Below are positions 58,329-64,000 of a stretch of DNA of 64,000 nt, piece after piece. The DNA comes from Candidatus Saccharimonadota bacterium (GTDB taxonomy: Bacteria > Patescibacteriota > Saccharimonadia > Saccharimonadales > Saccharimonadaceae): contig JAFRJX010000005.1 of the NCBI GenBank assembly GCA_017432025.1, forward strand, positions 1-64,000. The letters run 5' to 3'. A model generated the notes under the pieces. It saw only the letters and a list, made by a program, of their open reading frames with translations. It had not been told where the DNA came from and searched no databases. The translations under genes were made by a program, and so were the position numbers. Every line of letters starts with the position of its first letter. The stretch's first letter is position 1.

Positions 58329-60502
58329 TAGAGACCAATCATCGTGAGGCTGAGTCTACCCTTATCATCGATGGCAATCAAACGAACCTTGATGACATCA
58401 CCTTCGTGCAGGACCTCAGTCACTTTGTTTAGACGCTTCTTATCCGTAATTTGTGAAATGTGGAGCATACCATCAATGCCTGGCATGATGTTTACAAATG
58501 CACCAAAGTCCTTAATTGAAACGACTGTACCTTCATAAATCTTACCAACTTCTGGCTCTTCGGTTAATCCACGAATCCAATCCAAAGCCTTCTTGATTTT
58601 TTCTGGATCCGTACCAGAAACCGTGACAAGACCAGAATCTTCAATATTCACCTCAGCACCGGTTTCGGCAGTAATCTTATTGATGGTTTCGCCACCCTTA
58701 CCAATCACAGCACCGATTTTGTCTGGATTAATCATGAGCTTCTCGATACGCGGTGCATACTTCGAGATTTCTTTTCTTGGTTCTGGAATCACTTCAAGAA
58801 TGTGCTTCAAGATGAACATTCTACCTTCATGCGATTGCTTGATAGCTTTCTCCATGATTTCAACTGGAAGACCATGAACTTTCATGTCCATCTGAAGAGC
58901 CGTAATACCTTCAGTTGTACCAGTCACCTTGAAATCCATATCACCAGCAAAGTCTTCCGCATCCATAAGATCGGTTAAGACATAGGCCTTGTCGATATCG
59001 GAAGCTTCAATCGGTTGGCCTTTTGGTACATCTACCATGAGACCCATCGCCACGCCAGAAACTGGGCGTTTGAGTGGCACGCCAGCATCCATGAGGGCCA
59101 TACATGAAGAACAAGTTGCAGCCATTGAAGTCGAACCGTTTTGGGACATGATTTCAGTCACGGAACGAATGGCGTATGGGAAATCTTCTTCGGAAGGAAG
59201 TACTGGAAGCAATGCTCTCTCAGCAAGATAACCGTGGCCAATCTCACGACGTCCTGGCGAACCGATTCTACCTGGCTCACCCACCGTATAAGAAGGCGCA
59301 TTATAATGATGCATGTAGCGACGCTTACCTTCCGTCACTTCCATCGTATCAACATCTTGCGCATACGAAAGTGGCGCGAGTGTCACGATGTTCATCGCCT
59401 GTGTCACACCACGCGTAAAGAGTGATGAGCCATGCGTGCGCGGCAAAATGCCAACTTGTGACGAAAGTGGACGGACTTCGTTTAGTTTACGACCATCCGG
59501 ACGGACACCTTCTTCTACAATGCTACGGCGAACTTCCTTATGCACTGCCAGTTCAAATGCTTGATCATAAACATCGCGTAGATTTTCGTCGTACCATTCG
59601 ACTTTCTCATTGTCGGTTTCACCCTGGCCTTTCGAAAGTGCGAATTCATCATGCATTGCATACTTGATGTCATCAAGAATTTGAGTGCGCTCCATCACGT
59701 TGCCACGAACTTTGCTACCGAATTTACCCTTGGTCCAGTCCTCAACTTCTTTTAGAATCGCTTCATCTGGAAGCACTAATTCGTATTCTTGTTCTTTGGC
59801 TGCCACTTTTTCAGCGAGTTCACGCTGAAGGTCAAGTGCTGGTTGAACATTCTTTACTGCCCAGTGCATCGCCTCGATAATAGTATCTTCTGGAACTTCC
59901 TTCGCACCGGCTTCCACCATCATCACCTTGCCATCTTTACAAGCCACGACGAGATCAAGTGGAGATTGCTCACGTTCTTCGGCGCTTAAGAAGCCCTTAA
60001 ATTCACCACCAATTCTACCGATACGAATACCAGCCACTGGACCGTCAAATGGCACGCCAGCGTTCATAAGCGCCGCGGAAGCCGCAACCATTGCAACACA
60101 GTCCGGGCGGAATGCTGGGTCCATTGAAAGCACCGTACAAACTACTTGCACTTCCTGACGATAGCCCTTCGGGAAGAGTGGACGAATCGGGCGATCAATT
60201 AAACGACCAACGAGAATTGCTTCATCGGCTGGTTTACCTTCACGCTTAATAAACTTTGAACCGGAGATTTTACCGGCGGCATAAAATTTCTCTTCGTAAT
60301 CAATTGATAACGGGAAGAAATCTTGTATTACTGGTTTAGTACCGACTACTACCGAGCCGAGCACCACGGTATCACCATAGGTCACGAGCACTGAAGAAGT
60401 CGTGCGAAAGCCGACGCGGTTTACTTCAAGCGTCAATTTTCGGCCCAACCAATCAGTGGAAACCTGCATGGTTTTCTTACCATTAGGATTTATAATATCC
60501 AT
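58328..60502 (-). CDS. pnp: Polyribonucleotide nucleotidyltransferase (PNPase)
   Basis: 724 aa. Two RNase PH domains (about 10-230 and 310-540; [22 protein letters not shown]-like start here as [14 protein letters not shown], and GVAMGLMVD...[13 protein letters not shown] with the catalytic aspartates), a KH domain ([20 protein letters not shown]) and an S1 domain ([33 protein letters not shown]). It degrades and tails RNA. Usual length. It has a leader of about 94 bases with a nested hairpin, and is coupled to the lepA GTPase part. rpsO, its usual neighbour, lies 3.4 kb away. Confidence 0.97.
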   Translation of the reverse strand: MDIINPNGKKTMQVSTDWLGRKLTLEVNRVGFRTTSSVLVTYGDTVVLGSVVVGTKPVIQDFFPLSIDYEEKFYAAGKISGSKFIKREGKPADEAILVGRLIDRPIRPLFPKGYRQEVQVVCTVLSMDPAFRPDCVAMVAASAALMNAGVPFDGPVAGIRIGRIGGEFKGFLSAEEREQSPLDLVVACKDGKVMMVEAGAKEVPEDTIIEAMHWAVKNVQPALDLQRELAEKVAAKEQEYELVLPDEAILKEVEDWTKGKFGSKVRGNVMERTQILDDIKYAMHDEFALSKGQGETDNEKVEWYDENLRDVYDQAFELAVHKEVRRSIVEEGVRPDGRKLNEVRPLSSQVGILPRTHGSSLFTRGVTQAMNIVTLAPLSYAQDVDTMEVTEGKRRYMHHYNAPSYTVGEPGRIGSPGRREIGHGYLAERALLPVLPSEEDFPYAIRSVTEIMSQNGSTSMAATCSSCMALMDAGVPLKRPVSGVAMGLMVDVPKGQPIEASDIDKAYVLTDLMDAEDFAGDMDFKVTGTTEGITALQMDMKVHGLPVEIMEKAIKQSHEGRMFILKHILEVIPEPRKEISKYAPRIEKLMINPDKIGAVIGKGGETINKITAETGAEVNIEDSGLVTVSGTDPEKIKKALDWIRGLTEEPEVGKIYEGTVVSIKDFGAFVNIMPGIDGMLHISQITDKKRLNKVTEVLHEGDVIKVRLIAIDDKGRLSLTMIGL

Positions 60503-60520
60503 GAAAAAATTTTCCTTTCT

Positions 60521-60608
60521 GGGAAAACATCAGATATTGGACAAGAACTGTCAGTTCTATATGCAGTATCTGCCGTCTTCCCATTTTTAATATTCTATAT
60601 ATATTATA
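60521..60608 (-). promoter_or_regulatory. pnp promoter and leader hairpin
   Basis: Extended -10 TGTTATAAT (60608-60603) sits 8 bases after the stop of the upstream FISUMP gene. The leader folds into a nested structure: GGGAAGAC/GTTTTCCC (60582-60575 with 60528-60521), CAGATA/TATCTG (60572-60567 with 60536-60531), and GAACT/AGTTC at the tip (60545-60557). In other bacteria a pnp leader hairpin is the target of RNase III and PNPase autocontrol. Confidence 0.7.
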
Positions 60609-60615
60609 ACACAAA

Positions 60616-63462
60616 TTAGAAGCCAGTTCTATCGATTTCCCACTGCGGTCTCGCGAGACACCGAACCGACATGCCCGTACCACGTCCGTAACTAAACTCC
60701 GGGCCACCCTGTGCATAGTTACCCCACCAATACCAGTCGTACACAGCCGTATCCATATAACCAGAAATAATATAAGAAGTCGCGCTCCAGTAGCCTGAAC
60801 CCAACGTACCAGCGGATTCTAGCACTCCATAATCATAGGTCGTATAAGTGTTCGGATCCGTGTACTTGCCAATCTGACCTGCTCTTGGGAAGTAAAACGG
60901 TGCACCCGTAAGATACATATCTACATCACTATTAGTTCCGTCTGGTTGGTTGCCGTGTCCATAGTATTCGTCCCAAATTGACTGTACAGCCTGATCAAGC
61001 TCCGTGTAATCCGATGAGCCACTCGGACTTAGAGATGCATTATATTTCGGAAGTCGCCATCCGGCCGGACAAATCGAATTCGGTGCATTCTGAAGATGAC
61101 TATACTGAGACGCATTGTTTGTTGCAACTGCCGCCGCCCAGCTATAATAATTACCAACATGTCCATGCGTTCCATTCGAAGCATAAGGCGACATATTAAA
61201 CATACCACCAGTCTGCCCCTTCAAATAGTTATAGCCATCGTAATTCCCCGAGCTCCACTGCCCAGAATCCCAATACCAGTTCGTCGATGCCGAAGTCCCT
61301 GGGTTTAGCGATATCGGATAATTACTATTATTAAAATTCCATGCCGTAATATAATTACCAGAATAATTGTAAACATTCGAGGTCGCATATTGTGGATACC
61401 ATGATGTACTCGAATCTTCATAACCGATATCCGTATCAGCGTGATAATAATACTTTCTAGCAATATCAAGATCGAGATTTTGACTCATCCAAATGTTGCC
61501 ATCACCAAGCTTCGTCACCCAATATGTCTTATTATCACGGGAGTCTTTGAGCTGGAATTGTGCCCATTCTCTCATCGAGTTCCAAACCCCAGCATAATCT
61601 ACATCATTTAGCGTCGCAAAATCTTGCATATAAGTTAAGTCAGTAATCTGTTTAGCTGCAGGGCGTAAACATCTAATCGTGTAACCGCCCTGAGAAGTCA
61701 TCGTCGTACCAGTCGTAATGGTACGATCATTTATATTGCCATTATACATGAGAAATTCATATGCCCACATACCGCCACTTCCAGTACTATTTGCTGTGTT
61801 AGATGAATACATACCGGTATTACCCCGACCAATATAGGCACCATAAATGTACCCACCATAAACGAAGTTATTCGGGAAGCTCATTAATCGATTCACTACT
61901 GCTACATTATCAATGTAACCATAACCGCCACCGTATTGTTTCGAAAGGTAACCAATCGTATCAAATTCATCACCCGTATCATAAGGAAGATCCCAACCTT
62001 TTGGACAAATCGAACCATCCGCCACTGCATTATTGGTGTAATAATGCGATATTCTACCCGCCGTCGCACCATACCAGTTGTAATAATTACCATACGCAAT
62101 CACATTCCCAGATGTACTATATGTCGACGCAGTTTTACCCATCACCGTGTTGTCCGTATTGAATAACAAACGTTCCGTACAAGATTGTGTACCATCAGTA
62201 CACCACTGAGCCGGTGTCGTCGAAGTTGAATACGAAGAAGTCGTCATTTGTATACTCGTACCAGGGTAATAATACGTCATTGGCACAGCCGGATTATTAG
62301 TGTAATTTTCATCAAGTGTCACATTATTGCCACCAAAACGGAAGTTCTCAATAATCCAACAATTATCATCCGCTAATCTCGCCACCGCATAAGTTTGGTT
62401 GTCACGGATATCCGTGAGCGCCGTCACACTAGCAAGTGTAGCGACAATTGCACCAGTTCCAGAATTATAGGAAACCGGCGTCAAGTTACCACAACCTTGC
62501 CAGTTATGGAAATACCCAGCCGAGGCCACCCAAGTCGCATAAAGCGTCAAACCCTCAGACGAATTTGTTGGTACCGTAATTGCCTGGTTCGGCCCGTAAA
62601 GCGTACCCGTGCCATCGGCTGCCGTATTCCAGCCAGCAAAACCATAACCTTGCAAATAGTAGTTTGGTGCCTGAAGCACCACCGTGCTACCACCCGTTGC
62701 CACCTGATACCCCTTATTGCTGCTCGTATCATTTGTATAAGTTCCTGGATTCATCGTCCCGACCACATTGGCATTCACTGGATCATAGCAAATGTACCCC
62801 GGTAAACAATCTGGGAGCGGTTCCGCCGCCACAATTGAATACTTCACCTTACCAATGTAAGAATCCGGTAATTGTGAGCTCGAAATCCTAGCTGCGTAAG
62901 TCGTAAAAATTGAAGCACCAACCGTCGTGTCGGTGTTTGTACCATAAGTTGCAATGAGAGTCGTCGAGCCTGGTACTACATGGTAGCTGCCAAAGCTGTT
63001 CTCAATCGTCATTTGGGCAGGAAGATACGAAGACGTATCCTTCGAAATCTGCATCGACCAGTTCGAAACGTCACCCGTCCCGGTACCGGTGTTAATGTTC
63101 CCACCACCATTCTGCCCAATCAGTCTCGTATTGCCGGTCGAATTATTCGAATAACCAACTGCATAAATCTCAAAACTCGGCGCATCGGCACACTTGGTTG
63201 TTAGTCTCGTCTGACCAATACCGGTGCTGTAAGAGCTATTCGTCACTGTCTTCGAGTGGGTTTGTGTCACTGTCGAAGTAAATGTACAAGCATTATCTCC
63301 ATAAATATCTAAAGAATCGTCGTGAATTGCTTTTACTGCTCTGTATTCATAAGAACCGAGTGCAACAAATGCCACCGCTGTTAAAGCAACCAAAAACATT
63401 GCAACATGTGCACAAATGTACCTAGCAATTTTCATTACTTTTTTATCGCTTTGTTTTAACAC
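60616..63462 (-). CDS. Large surface protein with two FISUMP domains (GTG start)
   Basis: 948 aa. Start GTG with AAAGGT before it. An N-terminal membrane anchor or signal (about 15-38). A two-cysteine domain (about 50-215, ACTFTSTV, TKCADAPSFEIYAVGY, and GKVKYSIV at its end) follows the same plan as the small secreted paralogues at 2259-5456. An InlB-type repeat (GYGFAGWNTAADGTGTLYGPNQAI) is nearly the same as one in the 1,333-aa protein. Two FISUMP domains are marked by DIRDNQTYAVARLADDNCWIIENF and DSRDNKTYWVTKLGDGNIWMSQNLD with CPKGWDLP and CPAGWRLP. It is a paralogue of the 41961-45962 protein, rich in Tyr, Asn, Gly and Ser. Confidence 0.85.
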   Translation of the reverse strand: MLKQSDKKVMKIARYICAHVAMFLVALTAVAFVALGSYEYRAVKAIHDDSLDIYGDNACTFTSTVTQTHSKTVTNSSYSTGIGQTRLTTKCADAPSFEIYAVGYSNNSTGNTRLIGQNGGGNINTGTGTGDVSNWSMQISKDTSSYLPAQMTIENSFGSYHVVPGSTTLIATYGTNTDTTVGASIFTTYAARISSSQLPDSYIGKVKYSIVAAEPLPDCLPGYICYDPVNANVVGTMNPGTYTNDTSSNKGYQVATGGSTVVLQAPNYYLQGYGFAGWNTAADGTGTLYGPNQAITVPTNSSEGLTLYATWVASAGYFHNWQGCGNLTPVSYNSGTGAIVATLASVTALTDIRDNQTYAVARLADDNCWIIENFRFGGNNVTLDENYTNNPAVPMTYYYPGTSIQMTTSSYSTSTTPAQWCTDGTQSCTERLLFNTDNTVMGKTASTYSTSGNVIAYGNYYNWYGATAGRISHYYTNNAVADGSICPKGWDLPYDTGDEFDTIGYLSKQYGGGYGYIDNVAVVNRLMSFPNNFVYGGYIYGAYIGRGNTGMYSSNTANSTGSGGMWAYEFLMYNGNINDRTITTGTTMTSQGGYTIRCLRPAAKQITDLTYMQDFATLNDVDYAGVWNSMREWAQFQLKDSRDNKTYWVTKLGDGNIWMSQNLDLDIARKYYYHADTDIGYEDSSTSWYPQYATSNVYNYSGNYITAWNFNNSNYPISLNPGTSASTNWYWDSGQWSSGNYDGYNYLKGQTGGMFNMSPYASNGTHGHVGNYYSWAAAVATNNASQYSHLQNAPNSICPAGWRLPKYNASLSPSGSSDYTELDQAVQSIWDEYYGHGNQPDGTNSDVDMYLTGAPFYFPRAGQIGKYTDPNTYTTYDYGVLESAGTLGSGYWSATSYIISGYMDTAVYDWYWWGNYAQGGPEFSYGRGTGMSVRCLARPQWEIDRTGF

Positions 63463-63573
63463 TTTTTACCTTTATTGCACACCTAAAAAGTATACATTAC
63501 CATTATAAAACGCTTATCTTATTTTGTCCATGTTTTTGAAGCATTTTTTATGCTTGCTTTAACCATATTCATA

Positions 63574-63602
63574 TTGACTTTTTTAGCATTTTGTGCTATA
63601 AT
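63574..63602 (+). promoter_or_regulatory. Promoter of the 75-aa gene
   Basis: TTGACT, 17 bases ending TGTGC, TATAAT (63597-63602), then AGAAGTAT. Nearly the same as the promoter at 9968-9940. Confidence 0.85.
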
Positions 63603-63645
63603 AGAAGTATCTGTTATTCCAATCGAGTTTAGGAGGTATAAAAAC

Positions 63646-63873
63646 ATGATGGATAACATGAGTTGGGGTGAAAACCCCGAATATGGCCCTCAGGCCATGG
63701 TCGCACATTTCGATCGAGACGACAATATCAGCCTGGATTTCCAGTACGAAGCCAGAAGGATCGGCAAAAAAGTCATTGTTAAACAATGCGCCGGCCGCTC
63801 TGGTCTCACAATTGTTGTCCCAAATGTTAGCTTTAAGGAGATGAATAGACTCATCGACCTCACCGAAAGGTAA
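63646..63873 (+). CDS. Small orphan protein (75 aa), stand-alone cassette
   Basis: 75 aa from the ATG at 63646 (a second ATG follows directly). AGGAGG lies 9 bases upstream, and a frame from 63550 is rejected because it crosses the promoter. The protein is acidic at the start (MSWGENPEYGPQAMVAHFDRDDN), then mixed beta/alpha (ARRIGKKVIVKQCAGRSGLTIVVPNVSFKEMNRLIDLTER). Not recognised. It is a single-gene unit with a strong promoter and terminator, placed between rpsO and a FISUMP gene. Confidence 0.65.
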   Translation: MMDNMSWGENPEYGPQAMVAHFDRDDNISLDFQYEARRIGKKVIVKQCAGRSGLTIVVPNVSFKEMNRLIDLTER

Positions 63874-63892
63874 GCTAATCATTCTATCAAAA

Positions 63893-63926
63893 AACCCGCC
63901 TGCTTCTAGCAGACGGGTTGATTTTT
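63893..63926. terminator. Bidirectional terminator between the 75-aa gene and rpsO
   Basis: AACCCG-C-CTGC and GCAG-A-CGGGTT pair around TTCTA with one mismatch. T runs follow on the plus strand, and A-rich sequence precedes, which gives T on the minus strand. Confidence 0.85.
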
Positions 63927-63929
63927 TTA

Positions 63930-64000
63930 CTATTTCCTGAGGCCGAGCTTCTTCACAGTCTTCTTGTATAGCTCAAAATCGGTCGTCTCAAGGTACTTTA
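63930..64000 (-). CDS. rpsO: 30S ribosomal protein S15, C-terminal end (cut by window edge)
   Basis: The last 23 codons before a TAG stop encode a KYLETTDFELYKK...LGLRK ending, matching the conserved S15 C-terminus (YL...D.ERY..L...LGLRK). The rest lies right of the window. In most bacteria rpsO is directly followed by pnp; here the 75-aa gene and a FISUMP gene separate them. Confidence 0.85.
   Translation of the reverse strand, partial: KYLETTDFELYKKTVKKLGLRK

Noticed and set aside
41961-63462. Reading the two FISUMP genes as parts of one mobile element
   Set aside because: They are 15 kb apart, have no flanking repeats or transposase, and differ in domain count; ordinary paralogy is simpler.

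Overview
The window looks like a chromosomal segment of a small-genome candidate phyla radiation (CPR) bacterium, most likely Candidatus Saccharibacteria (TM7). The case rests on very tight gene packing, many leaderless genes, shortened housekeeping proteins (YchF, Pgi, TsaB), large FISUMP-domain surface proteins, a complete arginine deiminase pathway of the kind reported in host-associated Saccharibacteria, and normal use of TGA as a stop codon, which argues against the recoded Gracilibacteria/Absconditabacteria. No insertion sequence, prophage or CRISPR array was seen.

Layout. 1-262: 5' end of a 23S rRNA gene (minus strand) with its own consensus promoter and no 16S gene upstream. 500-5,560: a surface module with a DUF916-like anchored protein and five tandem secreted two-cysteine beta-rich paralogues. 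5.5-14.2 kb: membrane-anchored thioredoxin-like, rhodanese and HNH-nuclease proteins, a 641-aa orphan, a YfiH-type protein, and a pair of related membrane proteins around a zinc-ribbon protein. 14.2-31.3 kb: housekeeping genes (ychF, an rnhB-yraN fusion, rplS, ruvA, ruvC, radA, murC, tsaE, a short tsaB, clpP, CIRCE-controlled clpC, galU, gpmI) interrupted by a 1,321-aa surface protein. 31.3-40.2 kb: an energy island with two ATP-yielding deiminase pathways, agmatine (putrescine carbamoyltransferase, antiporter, agmatine deiminase) and arginine (arcB, arcA, arcD), which share one divergent carbamate kinase gene (arcC). 40.1-64 kb: pgi, tRNA-Leu, a giant FISUMP protein, pepN, ftsH, two tRNA-Pro genes, a VPDTG-anchored repeat protein with small membrane partners, a lepA gene split in two around a histidine phosphatase gene, pnp, a second FISUMP protein, a small orphan gene, and the 3' end of rpsO.

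Expression logic. About seventeen annotated genes have a TATAAT-type -10 box ending only 6-9 bases before the start codon, which predicts leaderless mRNAs. Genes inside operons use Shine-Dalgarno sites or TAATG stop/start overlaps. At three junctions the stop codon of one gene lies inside the -10 box of the next, and murC and tsaE fire from one palindromic -10 box. A few genes look different: four stand-alone small genes and the secreted-paralogue array have -35/-10 promoters with longer leaders, and most have clear terminators.

The observations most worth following are the split lepA, the paired arginine/agmatine systems with a nearly identical 18-base promoter element, the fully palindromic arcC-pgi intergenic element, the murC/tsaE bidirectional promoter, and the secreted-paralogue array whose fold pattern recurs in the giant surface proteins.
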